Source of the DNA: Nelumbo lutea
Lineage: Eukaryota > Streptophyta > Magnoliopsida > Proteales > Nelumbonaceae
Direction of reading: 5' to 3'
DNA: 64,000 nucleotides
Assembly (NCBI GenBank): GCA_022828595.1
Contig: JAKGHH010000005.1
Coordinates: 59,267,655-59,331,654, forward strand
Shown: in pieces, positions 1-20,232 of the stretch
Numbering within the stretch: the first letter of the stretch is position 1
Layout: the number at the start of each line of letters is the position of its first letter
Program-made: the position numbers and the translations under genes
The notes under the pieces: model-generated
Database searches by the model: none
What the model was told of the DNA's origin: nothing
The model's input: only the letters and a program-made list of their open reading frames with translations

Positions 1-1267
1 TTAAATTATTCATCAGAGCCACCCACCGCCACCTCTGGCACGTCTCCGACAATCAAAAAAGCATCGCTGATAGTGGAACACCAACAAGTTGTCTTTTTGC
101 TAATATTATGTATCGGATTCCTTTCACCAAGCTGGAATCCGCCTCTTCATAGATCTGATTCTCTTTGTTTCCTCTGTTCAAATCTTCCTTTAACTACCTT
201 TGTCTTTCTGTTGCAGGCTCCAATTGGGGCTCCATCTCTGAAGCTTACTCTGGCTCCTTTTTTTCTGGGTTATAGATTGTCCCATCTGCAATCTGGTTGG
301 GTTGTGAAGAAATGGCAAGGTTCCTGCTTCAAGATCTGTGGTTCATTCTTTTAATCATGGCAACACGTACTTGTTCCACCACCAAGTTACTTAAGTGAAT
401 TGGTCAGCAGTCAAATATCGGGGTCAAGGAGTAAACTTATGTCATCATTATAAAAATAAAAAAAAAACACACACACACAAAAAAAAACCAAAAACCCATT
501 TAATGGGTTAATAATTCAACCGCCCGGTCAGACAGGTTATACGTTGTCCCGGACCGGGACCGGTCCATTGACCAGGCTAAATGGCTAATAACGGATTGAA
601 AACACTAGAGGCCTTGGTGAACTGCTTAATCAGAATTTGGGGTTTAAGTACATATTTGGGTGGTATCATGTGTTTCCGGTAGCATAGTGGAAAACCTTCC
701 AATCGTGGAGCTAATTTTTCTGTAGGCTCTTTCTTACGTGGAAACCTTACAATGATGGTCTTGATCCTTCAAGTCTCGACAACGTTTACCACGTGTTAAG
801 TTCTGCCGTATCACCACTCACCAGACCCCACCAAAATGTACAAGCCTGCCAGCCTGGGCCTAGTTGAGTGTCAAAGAAGCTCGAGTAAGAACTTAGAGGC
901 TGAAAGATGGAAAATGGGTACATCTCCAATCGGAACTGCCAAATGGGACAGATATCGAAGCTGGATGACATGATGACACGAGCCTCACAAGCACATCCTG
1001 AGGCGCCCGAGTGTGAGGAGCAGATCCCGTCTCTCTCCAATCTCCATGGTTGTTGGTGAGGACTGAGTACTGAGGACAGGATCAGTATTTGAATTGGAAT
1101 TTGCTCTTCAACGTACCTAACTCCCCTTCTTACCAATTACCAACAAACCCCTTCTCGTCTCTATTTTTCTTTCCCACCAACCCCGCCGTCTCTCTCTCTC
1201 TGTTCCTTTCCTTTTTAAACGCAACAAATCAGAGGACGGCGCAGTGCAACCCAATTGATCGCCCGCC
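1..1267. other. Upstream region and probable promoter/5' UTR of PAT
   Basis: No gene is supported here. An open frame at 73-354 starts at GTG, has no recognisable domain and looks accidental. A CA/A-rich tract lies at about 452-490. At about 520-605 there is a scrap of the GGTTCAACCGG dispersed family described elsewhere. The last 130 bases before the PAT start are pyrimidine-rich (CTCTCTCTCTCTGTTCC at about 1191-1206), as is common for plant 5' leaders. I see no convincing TATA box. Confidence 0.4.
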
Positions 1268-8775
<7,508 letters not shown>

Positions 8776-9612
8776 TTGGAAAAATTCCTTTGATGGAATT
8801 GTTTTCACTATTGATGTCTTTGTATCAAGTCTATGCACTATGTACTAATTATGATTGGAATGAGATAATTGTAAGGGCGTATGTATTAATCTCTCTGTAT
8901 TAGTCTAAGAGTTAAAAAATGTCTCTTCTATTTTTTCTTCCTCTTCCAATTTTGGGATGTTTATAACGAATGCTCACAGCCTCACAATCGTTACAAAGCC
9001 ACAAGCTCAAGATGCTAGATGTGTATCCCAAGTTTAAAGATTCACATCTCTTGTGCATTTACCTGAATACCCCTTGTCAGGCAATATTAACAGTGAGTGA
9101 GTTCCTTGGCTCCCCGCTCCCATGAAAGATCCCGAGTTCTGATAAGAAAGCCAAATGAAGCCTTTTTGGCAGGACTGGAGTGCATGTACAAATTCATGTT
9201 GCATCCTTTGAAAGTTAACACTCGCGAGTGGATGTGGAATCGATTCCTGCATGGAAGAAGTATTTTTTTTGTTGCTTCACATGTACCAGGAGCAGCCCTC
9301 ACTAAAAGCGGCCGGGAAACCAAATGGGCCAAGTAATTAAGCTGGAATCTTGTTTTAAACCAAATGCCTCTCTTTTTGTTTGCTGTCGCTATTCCTCGCT
9401 AACTGCAGTTGGTTTCGGTTTTCCTCTCGCACAATACATCTCCGAGAAGCTAAGCTAAGGACGCCTTCCTGCGATCAAACTCTTAACTTGAACTGCAAGA
9501 CAATCTAACTCAAGAAGAATATCCACCGATGCTGCTTTCCATTTCTGCGTCCTCGTCTCCTTGACCATTTTATAAGTAACCTCATGATGACGACAACAGG
9601 GGTGGGAAAGAA
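8776..9612. other. PAT 3' UTR and spacer before the exonuclease gene
   Basis: The first 100-200 bases after the PAT stop should be its 3' UTR. The rest contains overlapping open frames at 9034-9336 on both strands without any recognised domain, and then the leader of the next gene. No repeat is apparent. Confidence 0.4.
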
Positions 9613-11095
9613 ATGGCGGTTCCTAATTCCAGCGGTGAAGGTGCGGCAGAGATTGTGTTCTTCGACTTAGAAACGACAGTGCCCGGCAGAGCTGGACAAC
9701 GGTTCTGGGTGCTAGAGTTCGGAGCAATTGTGGTCTGCCCACGGAAGCTCATTGAACTGGAAAGCTATTGTACTCTGATAAGACCCGGAGACCTCTCTGC
9801 GGTTGCACTGAGGTCAGGGCGAAGTGACGGGATTACCCGCCAAGTGGTGGCGACTGCACCCACGTTCGAGGACGTCGCCGATAAGATATTTGGTATCTTG
9901 AATGGTAGAATATGGGCAGGACATAACATCCAGAGATTCGACTGTGCCCGTATCAAGGAGGCTTTCGCTGACATTGGACGCCCTGCTCCCGTGCCCGTTG
10001 GTGTGATGGATTCCTTGGGAGTCCTGACTCAGAAATTCGGCCGGAGAGCTGGTAACATGAAGGTAGGTCTGACGTCTAATTAACCACATACATGCTTAAT
10101 TGCTTATCAGTATCTGACATGAGAAAATGGTTAACGACGATGGGCCTAAAACCCAATTGAATGTTGCACTTTGGTCCTATTTTTAGAATGAAAATGTGGG
10201 CGAAGTGGAAGCAAAGAACGAACGACTGTAGTGTAATGTTTATTCCCCTTAGCTAGTCAGTAGCCATGCACAAGATTCAAAATATTTATGGCTGTTCAAG
10301 TTTTTTCGCTTTGTTTCATTAATACCCATAAATATAGGCTTAAATTAATAAGTGTCGAGCTTGACTTCTTCATCTCTTCTTTAGATGGCGACATTGGCTT
10401 CGTACTTTGGGCTTGGACAGCAAAAGCACAGGTAATATGGATGCACATTTACAACTTTGACATATATAGGAAGCAAACAAAACTATTACTGTGGGACTTC
10501 TCCTTAAATTCTAACTGCGGCAACTGCCTGGCAGGAGCCTCGAAGATGTCCGGATGAACCTGGAGGTCCTCAAGCACTGTGCAACTGTTTTGTTTCTGGT
10601 AAATATATTATATATGGACAATTTTACTTTCTGCTTTTTTTTTGGGTCTGTTTTAAATTTCCTTGTAAAGTAACTTGGAACAAGGTAACTCCATTAATCT
10701 TAATCTCACCGACCGGTTTGTTTAGGAGTCAAGCCTCCCAAATGTGTTGGCTGGTAATTCCCAGGGCTCCCCAACTGTAACAACAAGGAGCAGAAGCAAC
10801 GGAAGGTTGTCATATGGGGAAGAAACGAGCAGAAGATCTCCTCCTACTTCTATTGGGCACCACAGAGCAGTTCCTTACGTAACTGGAAGATTTGGAAAGG
10901 TCCGTATTCTTCTTCTTCAATAAGCAATGGTTCTTCATAGCTAAAATACTATTCAGTTAACAATTAATGCTTAAAGTTGAATTCCTGATGAAATAACAGA
11001 TGACGGACAGAGTAATAAAGGATCTCCCATGCAAGGCCTACGAGAAATCACCACTTAGTAACTTCCTCAAGCATTCTCATTCTGTACTAAGATGA
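9613..11095 (+). CDS. NEN4: NEN-family DEDDh exonuclease, short form (5 exons)
   Basis: Exons: 9613-10062, 10385-10431, 10535-10598, 10726-10899, 11000-11095; all GT-AG, 831 nt, 276 aa. The protein is a DnaQ/RNase T-type 3'-5' exonuclease of the plant NEN group (in Arabidopsis, NAC45/86-dependent exonucleases active in sieve-element nuclear breakdown). Catalytic residues are visible: D18 and E20 in FFDLETT, D110 in AGHNIQRFD, and H165 with D170 in HRSLEDV. The fold ends near residue 190 (CATVLFLESSLP). A Ser/Thr/Arg-rich tail and a final FLKHSHSVLR follow. The longer family members carry a few hundred more residues; I choose NEN4 from length only, so the family is firm but the paralogue is not. 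The start is the first in-frame ATG (GAAATGGC). It lies on the same strand as PAT and converges on sulfate transporter copy A. Confidence 0.88.
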
Positions 11096-11527
11096 ACAAG
11101 GAAGAGGCTTCAAGTTTTCATCCCCTTCCATTGTTAGCAATACAACAGTAGTCAAATCGGAGAGGAAAATGAAAATTGCAGAAATACCTTGTGTCATCTC
11201 TGGTGAGCGTCTCTCTCAAATTGGAAGTGGACATCGGCTTCTTTCAATATAATGCAGACCAAAGACTCGTGCTAAGATTTCCTCTCACTCTCTATAGAGC
11301 TTGGTGCTCCGTGCTGAACCAGAGTCACGAATTCATGAAATGTGAATATGTGATTCTAATCCTAGATGTTTCCTTTGTATATTTTCATTCATTTACCCTA
11401 CAATTGTGTTCTGTATTGAGAAATGAAATCGTTATTTATTATTGATAAACACACATGGGATAGCTCCCCTTTTAATAAGTTGCACCCGAGGGTATGTCAT
11501 CCCATGATTGACAATAATGCCCCATTA
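11096..11527 (+). other. 3' UTR of the exonuclease gene and flank
   Basis: The stretch after the stop runs through AT-rich sequence; cleavage probably falls before about 11445. The open frame at 11176-11445 is not recognised and is most likely UTR. Confidence 0.35.
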
Positions 11528-11831
11528 GATTTTTGGTAAGTTACTTATCTGCGTAAATATAATTATTTGGGTAATTTTTAACACTTACCCAAGTAAGTGC
11601 ATTTATGCATATTCTTTTATTTCTTAGGTAAATAAGACAATGACCATTTTAACCATAAAATCCATTATTAAGGGACATTTTTGTCCCAAAGTGTTGACAG
11701 TGGGAAATTTATTTATCCACTTTTTTCTGGTCCCACAAATATGAAAAAAGACCATAAGATTCAGTGAAAACCAAAATCTTATTGACCAACTTTTCCCCCT
11801 CAAAATCTAAAAAAAGAATGCCCCCCAAAAG
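11528..11831. mobile_element. Tourist-like MITE, TTTTGGGTAAG family
   Basis: About 300 bp. It shares a colinear core with 55374-55746 (AATAAGACAATGACCATTTTA, then AAAATCCATTATTA and a CATTTTTGTC stretch). Its right end, CCCCCTCAAAATCTAAAAAAAG, matches the right end of that copy. TTA lies at both borders (11525-11527 and 11832-11834), fitting a PIF/Harbinger-type target duplication. Confidence 0.6.
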
Positions 11832-13499
11832 TTATGAGATATTCCTCATGTGCGACTGGTGATGGGTTCTCCTATTAAAAAAGAATTCCAACATGATCTG
11901 TGTCACCTGTGAGGTGGTGTGAAGAGCATTCTATGAGGAGCAAATCTGAATCGTCATATCTCATCACCATAAGACAGGTGTGGGATCCATCGTGTATGAA
12001 CGTGCCGATACGGATCATGTTGGAACGGATCTGAAGGAATTTTGGTTGAGAGGAAGGAGTTCCGAACTCGTATGATAGGATCATGTGGCCAGCATTTTAT
12101 GGTCTCTGTATCTACTTCACCTTTAAATCCCACTAATATGATTATGACAGTCAGCAGTTCAAAGTTGAAATTTGCATCTTCAAATATGGTAGGAGGAGCA
12201 AGTGGGCCTAGACATTTTCAGGGCTCCAAGTGATCTTTTCACATGAAACTGTTGTGTCACTCATCTAAAGGCTGTTCATAACAAGACTCAAATTGATCAA
12301 ATCGACCAATCCAGTTCGATCCAATCCGAGTTGGCCGGTTTTTCTTCATCATTGGTCGATTTTGGGTTGCAAAAAAATATAAACCGATGGTTTGGTTTGG
12401 TTTCAGTTTTCAAACCGACCCAAACCGACTTAGATATATAATATTATATATATATACAACTTTATTTCAGAAATATACATATTATATATAAAATTTCTGA
12501 TATATAAAATATCGGTTTTAATCCATCAAATCATTTTTAATTTCCAGGCTTCCGGCCTTTGCTTTCTTAAACTTGAATCTTTTATCGTTCACACCGAGAG
12601 AATCATTCACAAAACCGATCACGTCGGCTTTACTTAATACTGGGTCGGTTTCGATTTCATTTCTAGGTAAACCGACCAGGTCGGGTTGATTGGAAAAATG
12701 CCAGTAAACCAACCCAACCCAACCCGTGAAAAACCCTAATATAGAGGAGCCTTTGGGATGTCCATGTGATCCAAAACTAATTACAGTTATTTCTATTTCT
12801 TTCGTTTACCACTATTATATGCTTTCCTAGCTTTCTTTAGTTTTTTATAAAGAAAACATTATCAAAGGAAAAATTATAAAGAAAACATTATCAAAGGAAA
12901 AATTATAAAGAAAACATTATCAAAGGAAAAAGGAGAAATAGTTTGTCATTACAGACAAAGTCAATATGATTATATATATATATATATATATATAATTCCA
13001 AACTTTATTCTAACAGTTGGATTGGCCACTTTAAGATTTTATTAAAATAACCCAAATAATTGAAAGAAAATAGGAGAGGATGTAGACCGCTTTGCCCCAA
13101 ACCTAGATACAAGAGATTTCTCTCTCTATCTCTGATCCCAACCAATATTAATAAAAAAACAGAAAAAAAAATAATCAATACAAAGTGTTGAAAGATTGTA
13201 GTATGCAAAAGAGTGATCAGACCTACAAGGGGGAATGGATTCAGGTTCAAAAATTAATATGATACTAATTAGAAATTTGGTGTAACTAAAAATAAAATCA
13301 ATGGGCAAGAGGGGTGCAAAAAAGAAGAAAACTCAAGAACTTTTAGGGCTTGGATGAGAGAAGTTGGGCTTCCGTCATCGGGTTGGTCTGGGGCCCAGGA
13401 TATTGTTTTCTCCATTCCTCACTCCCTTTGGCCTTTGCCCCCTCTTCCCATGGAAGCCTTATCCGCTATGTTTTTTTCTTAACCTGGCGTGGATCAACT
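11832..13499. other. Intergenic, repeat-derived sequence, no gene seen
   Basis: About 12285-12735 is a diverged block rich in AACCGA/TCGGTT and AACCCAACCC motifs with an AT-rich middle, a common type of plant dispersed repeat. The tract 12969-12992 is (TA)n. The open frames at 12518-12712, 13005-13308 and 13350-13550 have no recognisable domain. Confidence 0.4.
12847..12933. repeat. 29-bp tandem repeat, three copies
   Basis: Units start at 12847, 12876 and 12905 with the pattern ATAAAGAAAACATTATCAAA followed by GGAAAAATT. They are almost identical, so the array arose recently. Confidence 0.9.
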
Positions 13500-13681
13500 G
13501 TCGTTGATGTTGGATCAATTTTTAAGTGGATAAGTAATTTTCCTACTTAGGGGAAGGCGCTAATATTTGGATGGGACAAAATTGACACTTTTAATAATGA
13601 TTTTTTATGATAAAAATGGTCATTGCCTTATTTACCTAGGAAATGAAAGAACATTTAACTGGATAAATGCATTTACTTGGG
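13500..13681 (-). repeat. Partial inverted copy of the TTTTGGGTAAG MITE
   Basis: Read on the minus strand, this segment matches the core of the element at 11528-11831 (GACCATTTT and the AATAAGGCAATG stretch). It abuts the next element, so the two may share a border TAA. Confidence 0.5.
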
Positions 13682-13684
13682 TAA

Positions 13685-14367
13685 GACCCTATTTGATGAT
13701 TAAGTACTTGTTAGTATTTCTTAGAAGTACTTATTTTAACAACCGCTTAAGGTTGTTTGGTAACCCACTTTTCACTTCACTTATTATGTTTTTAAGCACT
13801 TATTGGGGTGGGGATGTTTGGTAAACTACTTTCCCTATAAGTGCTTATATTGACACAAATGACAATTTTAACCATCACTTTACTCATATATATATACATA
13901 TTTTAATTGAGAGTCCACGTGGACCCCACTTCAAGGTCAGTACTGTTTCTGCCATCGATGGCCCGGTACCCCAGTCCCTGACGTTGTTGGTACACCCTTC
14001 TGCCAGCTGGTACACCGACCGTCGACTGGTACATCGACCGTCGACGTTGTGTTGGTGGAGAGATAGAGACAAGGAGAAAGAGGGAGAGAAAAATGAGAGA
14101 ATGAGAGTGGGGGTATTTTAAGTATTACAAGAAAATATTAGGGGCTGGTTCGTCCCATTTTTTGGAGAAGTAATTCTTTAAAAAGTACTGAAAAAAAACT
14201 AACTTGAAATCACTTTTTTAAATAAGTGCTTCTTTAAAAACAAGTACTTCTTACCCTCTTTTTTACCTAACACCCATAAATATTTAAAAATCACTTAATG
14301 TGCGATCCCATGTCTTAAAAGTACTTGTTTAAATGAGTACTTCTTTTAAGTGTTCTCAAACACTACC
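13685..14367. mobile_element. Tourist/PIF-Harbinger-like element with unusual interior
   Basis: The ends are GACCCTATTTGATGATTAAG and, inverted, GGTAGTGTTTGAGAACAC. TAA lies directly outside both (13682-13684 and 14368-14370). About 150 bp at one end and 220 bp at the other match, in inverse orientation, the ends of the element at 60216-61709. The middle (about 13840-14140) does not match and contains GC-richer sequence (GGTACACCGACCGTCGAC). It ends only 270 bp from the stop of sulfate transporter copy A, so that gene's 3' UTR probably abuts it. Confidence 0.75.
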
Positions 14368-14639
14368 TAAGTAACTTTCCAAAAAGGGAACAGGACCTAA
14401 AAAATCCCACAAATTGAGACAAAACAGAACACCCAACAAAAGAACATTGGGTGGTATTATATTTCAACTTAATTATATGACAAATGTGATTATCCATACA
14501 ATTACCACCAAATACATAACACATATATAAATTAAGCTTTACATACACAATCACACACAAATTACAATGCAGATACTCCTTGCATACATACATACACACA
14601 AACCACCAAATACATAACTATTTGGAGCGCTCCAAATAA

Positions 14640-17600
14640 TTAAGGATTGGCCATCTTAGAGGTAACGCATGCATCCACGGCTTCGACGGTGGTGAGGAAG
14701 ATCGATGTTTCTCCAATTTTGTTCACAAAGTTGGCCGACTTTAGTTTGTGAATCACGTACCACCATGGGTTGGTAATTGCTAACTGCATTTATTATAATG
14801 GTTGTGGGTTGTAGTAATTATACTATATGAACATCATCTATCATAAATTACAAGGTTGCGACGTGAATTAAGTACCTGTATACCCAGCGAAACCAACCTG
14901 TTGTGAAGCTCTTCTAATGCAAGGATTCCCGATGTATCGATATTCATCAAGTCTGTCACCACATATAACCCAAATCTGGCCACTCAGAAATATATTGAAT
15001 TCTGATTTTATTCATTTTGTAATAAACCGAAATGGGTATCTGACGATATATATAGATTATAGGCAGAACTTACCAGACAAATCAAGGATTAATACTTGAG
15101 TCCTCGATTTGGCCTTTTTATCTTCTTCTTCTCCTTGCCCTTCCTTATTCACCCACAACATTATTCTGATACAAGCACAAGTAACAGAATGGTGTAAAAC
15201 TGTAATTAAATAAATTTTCTTCTCTCTCTCATACACACACAACACAAACAGACAGAGAATGAATTTTACCTTTCTTTGATGGAATTGGCATTGACAAAAC
15301 AAAGGAAGGCAGAATGAATGCGGATTATCAAGATGCCTGAAGTCTTGACAGCCATAGGATACTGATTGGTACTGCAGAAAACATCAGTTCCAGGAAGCTT
15401 TCCGAGAACCTCCGTGCCTGGTCTAATGGCATTCAGTAAGATCCTCCCAATGGATATGGTTACCTGCAGTGTCCCTACCATGATCAACCCACAATCTTAA
15501 AAAAATGCTCATCTATAAGATACGGATAGAATTTTGACTCTCTGATTGGTATTGGAAGAAATCTATGCCAACAAGAGGTTGGCTGGGCGTTACTTCAATC
15601 CGGAAAATAAAGAAAATCAACTAAAATTAACCCTCAACCTCAAGTAATCTTAAATCCCAGTTGCCACCGAATTGGACGTTGACAGGGTAGCCTGCCTTTG
15701 TCTACTGGTATATCCACTTACAGTACTTTTGCCTACATTAAAAATAAAAGAACACAATCATCCATATATGCTGCATCAGGTCCTACCATTGCAGGTGGAT
15801 GTTTTGGGGGGAATCATTGACCCCACCCACAAAGATCAATATGAGGTTCATATTGTTTTATTTGTTAATGGGAATTGAAGAAAATGATACCGCAGCAAGA
15901 AGACCGATCTCCACTGATACGAACAACACTCCAAAGAAAGCTCCAATGCAAGCAAGGAAGTCTAGTTTGTCGATCTTCCAGATATTGTAAGCTTCATTGA
16001 AGTCGATGAGTCCAGGAAGCGCGGACAAAATAATTGAAGCAAGGATGGCAGTAGGGGTGTAATATAAGAGCCTAGTAAACAGTTGCAGTGATAGAAATAC
16101 TGTGGCTGCCATGATGATATTTGACACCCCTGTTTCACAGCCCGCGCTGAAATTAACAGCAGTGCGCGAGAATGAACCTGCAGTATTTATATCAAACGGT
16201 TGGTACTCGGTGTCCAGTGGTTATCCCATCTGATTAGTTATACTATTGTTGAACACTCATCACCTGTTGCTACATAGCATGAAGTCAAGGAGCCTGCAAT
16301 GTTCATGAAGCCCATGGCAGCCATTTCCTTGTTCCCATCAAGATGGTACCCTCTAATGGATGCAAATGATCTCCCAATAGCAATGCCTTCCTAAAAGTAA
16401 TTGTTACAAAAAAAGTTACAGCATAGAGCTTTTCCTTTCTTTTGAACTACAAGAAAGCATGCAATTTAATATAGGAGAATTTGTAATCAGTGCAGGAGTA
16501 ATATAAAATAGACCCTCTTTGGCTTTGATAATTAGAATTCTAGTCCAACTGTCCAATTCCAGTTATTAGAATAGAGAAGCCTGGTAACTGGATCACAAAC
16601 TACCTAATTACCTTATTTCTACTTTGGGAGCAGAAATATTGATATACCATCTTACTTTCCATTGTCCTTACTTCATGGGGCCACCCAAATCACTAATGCT
16701 GTGTTTGGTTTGACAGAAAATAAGAGAGATGAGGGCAAGCATTCTTTACTGGAGTACAGGACCATGATTAAAAAGCACCCACCGCGAGAGCTACAATTGC
16801 AGAAATCAACCCAGTTTTGGCAGCTGCTCCGACATTTGGGCCATTGAGCTGTAAGTGCTTAGCTGAACTTGGACTGATGCCTCCTTTTATGTGTTTTAGT
16901 ATCTTGATTCCATGCTTATCTGCTCTCGTCAGAAAGACTATAAGAGTGGATAATATAACAGAGAGGAGAAGAGCAATAGATGGTAACCAGAAGAGTTTCT
17001 TGTTCTTTTTGCCCTGTAAACATAGAAGGATTTTCATATTAATTTCAATAAAAACATCATGGACAGCAAAGGTAAATGATGAAGGTACTTAGGAGGAAAG
17101 ATGCTGCTTACCAGGAATCTGGCCATTAGGATGAAAATCAGGAATGAACACCCAAGCGCAGCGTTGAGGGGGTACCACTGGTATAAAAGAAGCAGATGAA
17201 AGTTGACATCGGATGATGTATCTTAGATGTCATAAAAGAAAACAGTATTAATATCTCCTTACTGGATGATGGATAGATCGCCACACAGCTTCTGCAACGG
17301 AGATGACATCAGTTTTGTCTGTGAAATGATTGATTCCTAGTAGTCCCTTCAACTGTTGCAGACCTATGACAATTGCAGCACCTCCCATGAACCCAACAGA
17401 GGCAGCATGTGAGAGGAAATCCACAAGGAAACCCAACCTACAGAATCCCAAACAAAGTAATTTGTTTCCTGAGTAAAACATGGTGGCAGAACTATATATC
17501 AAGACATAACACTTGATCAAGAATACCACCTGAACAATCCAAACACTGCTTGAAAGACACCAGCAAAGAAAGTTGAAGTGAAAACAAGGTCTCTATAAGC

Positions 17601-18388
17601 AATGGGATCAGACACGGGGTCTACTAGTTTCGGAATCATGGATGAAATTAGCAAGGAAACCACTGCCACAGGTCCAATGGCTATCTCTCTTGAACTCCCC
17701 ATAAGAGCATAAATAAGAGGCGGGAGAACACTTGTATCTGAAAAGAAAAGGCCCAAATCACATACTCATATTAAACCCATGGTGAAGCTCCTAATCTGCA
17801 GATTTGTAGACAAACCTCATGCTTAAACTAAATTAGCTCTGTTAAGATGCCTTCGTAAATTGAATTGAAAGAAAGAAATTAAAACATCGTTAACTTAGAA
17901 CAAGCTACTTACAGAGCCCATACTGAGGATCAAGCCTTGCTAAATTAGCATATCCAATACTCTGCAAGAAATTGGGAATCATAGTATTGATGAAACAGTA
18001 ACACAAAATAGAGCAGTAGTAGCAAAACACCGGACAGAATTCTGTTATCAAGTTTGTGTACCTGTGGAATGCTGAGGCTTGCTAGAGTTAAACCTGCCAT
18101 CAAATCATTCCTGAACTTAGTTGCCTTGTAATTCCGAACCCATTCAAGGATTGGAAATAGGCCCTGCAAGAGTGACACAGCGTATCTGGATCCAAGTTTC
18201 TGACTGAATGAAGAAGATGACTTGTTTCCACGAGGAAAAACATTCTTCTTAATTGTGCCCACGAGCTCATGGCCTAAACCTGGTGGGTCAGGAGCGTTCA
18301 GCACCCAATGAGTCCTAACAGCTCGACTGTTGTTCTCAATGTCAAGCTGCTCTTGGAAATCACAAGCATCCTTGTCCATAGAGCACAT
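14640..18388 (-). CDS. SULTR2: SULTR2-type sulfate/proton symporter, copy A (12 exons)
   Basis: Exons in transcript order: 18388-18062, 17961-17913, 17737-17530, 17437-17263, 17177-17112, 17013-16783, 16390-16264, 16177-15891, 15463-15270, 15165-15074, 14952-14876, 14783-14640. The 1977 nt are in frame, giving 658 aa. It resembles low-affinity group-2 sulfate transporters (SULTR2;1) more than groups 1, 3 or 4. Shared marks are [10 protein letters not shown] near the N-terminus, [30 protein letters not shown]+[16 protein letters not shown] across the exon 1-2 junction, and [22 protein letters not shown]. The membrane domain spans about residues 90-490. The cytoplasmic STAS domain is about 510-645, with the regulatory T592 in NIDTSG and an acidic loop ([10 protein letters not shown]). 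The start was chosen because it aligns with copy B; a second ATG lies 9 bases further. No break was seen. It converges on the exonuclease gene. Confidence 0.93.
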
Positions 18389-19926
18389 GGATTTTTGAAG
18401 TGTTTGGGGGAACTTTGAGAGCTACGATATGCCGTCCTACCAGAGATGCTGAAGAAAATTTAAGGTTCTATTTGTGTAGACAGCGCATTTAATGGCTCTG
18501 CAAGTAGTGAAAATGATATATGGATTCAATGGTTAACATTGAAGGCTAGAGACCAAGTTTTCTCAGCTGCAGAGCCATAGAAGAGATGTGAGAATAGTTG
18601 AATACATGAAACACCGGAGACTTAGGCTCTGAGTTGAGATAGGGTGTTGGAGAATGGTGCATATATATTTATAATATTGATCGGCAGCCCATGCATTGTC
18701 CATTAGTATTGAATATTTCCCAAGCAGTTTTAGCAACAACTCTATTGAAGAAGAAAAATTAAAATTGTGATTGTGGTAAGACAATGTTAGATAGTGGAAA
18801 GTGGCCCACTGGACATGTTGACACAAAACTCAATATTTTAACAGGTGTCTTAGAAGTTTATTTGAATATGGAGAACCTATGATGCTGGAAAGACATGATA
18901 TTGATCAATCAACCCCCCGCCCCCCTTTTGGTGAATTTTGATGAAAATCACTCGATTGCTATTAAGTTTTTCTGGTATCATATTTAAATCCTTGAGTTAC
19001 TTTTAAGGGTAGGTAGGGGTATTTATGGGACATGAGTTACAAAATTTATTGAGTGCTAACTCAATGTGTCTAATTGGTAAAGACTTGCTTTGGATGTAGC
19101 AATTTTTTATGATGATGGTATTTTTAAGACTATTTTTTTTTTAATTTTTTATATTTATATGTATAAAAATTATTCTTATTTATTATACTTATTATTTTCT
19201 ACAACTTTTTATAAATTTTAATTTTTTTATCTTTTTTTTTTTAATTTTTATTATTTAATTATGGCATTAAGTGTTGATACATTTGTCCCAAAAGGATGAA
19301 ATGTTGGTCAGCCACCAAGAAAACAATTTGATTTCCATTATCAATAAAAACAATTATTGTTGATCATATTTTTTTAATATTATTAGTATAAAATATTAGA
19401 GATATACCTAATTTTTCTATATTTTTAAGATTTTTTATTTATCTATTTTAAAAAATTTATTATTATATATGACATCATGGGTATATAGATGGTTGAATTG
19501 CTTAACGTCTACTTCAATAGAGGAATGGTTCCATTTTTGGGTCTATTTCAAAAAAAAATATGAATTTAATATTGTTAAAAGTATTGAATATAGATCTAAT
19601 TAGTGGAATTTATTGATGAGGTAAAAATACATTAAAGGTAAGACTATTAATGAAAGTAAATTGGATGAGGTATAAAATAGTACTTCAAATAACATTTTAT
19701 ACCCTCACAAGCAATTAAAGTTGCACGGAATGCAAAAATAGGGGCATTGATGTAAAAAAAAAAAAAAAAACAGATTTCCCATTAAAGGTGTGGTATCGCT
19801 GAAATTGTAATTTACGTGCCAAGGCCAATAATCATAAAATCTGCAAACTATTATTTCGACTAATCCAAATAAATAAGTTTTTACTTTGTAGGCCACCCCA
19901 TATGTCATGAAGATTTTCAAAACTAA
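18389..19926. other. Upstream region of SULTR2 copy A
   Basis: The first few hundred bases should hold the promoter and leader of copy A. I can point to no certain element. From about 19120 to 19490 the sequence is very AT-rich, with TTTTTATTT runs. The open frames at 18563-18826 and 19705-19920 are unrecognised. Confidence 0.35.
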
Positions 19927-20232
19927 GGGTCCGTTCGGTTCATAGTCGGAATCAGAATCATAATCAGCATCAAAATCCTCCGGAATCGGATTCGAAATGG
20001 TCCATTCCCATAGTTTGTTTGGTTCAGAAAGGAATGAGAATGAGAATTAAAATCAGCAGGAATGAGATTTCATTCCCAAGGGAGGGGCAATGACCATTCC
20101 CTCAAATGGGGGAATGCCATTCCAGCAAGAATAGGAATTGGATTCTGACTCCACCCAACCAAACAGTTGAAATTAGAATAGCCCATTCCGATTTCGATTC
20201 TAAATCCCTATTCCCACAAACCAAACTGGCCC
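19927..20232. mobile_element. Tourist-like MITE (306 bp)
   Basis: The ends are inverted: GGGTCCGTTCGGTT at the left and the inverse of GGGCCAGTTTGGTT at the right. TAA flanks both sides (19924-19926 and 20233-20235). The interior is rich in GGAATCGGATTC-like motifs and has no coding content. Ends and target duplication fit PIF/Harbinger MITEs. Confidence 0.85.

Noticed and set aside
73..354. Open frame of 93 codons near the left edge with a hydrophobic start
   Set aside because: It opens with GTG, shows no family motif and has no intron context. It may belong to the leader or tail of an upstream gene but cannot be supported.
9034..9336. Overlapping open frames on both strands between PAT and the exonuclease gene
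   Set aside because: No recognised domain, and several frames are open at once, which is typical of chance in moderately GC-balanced sequence.
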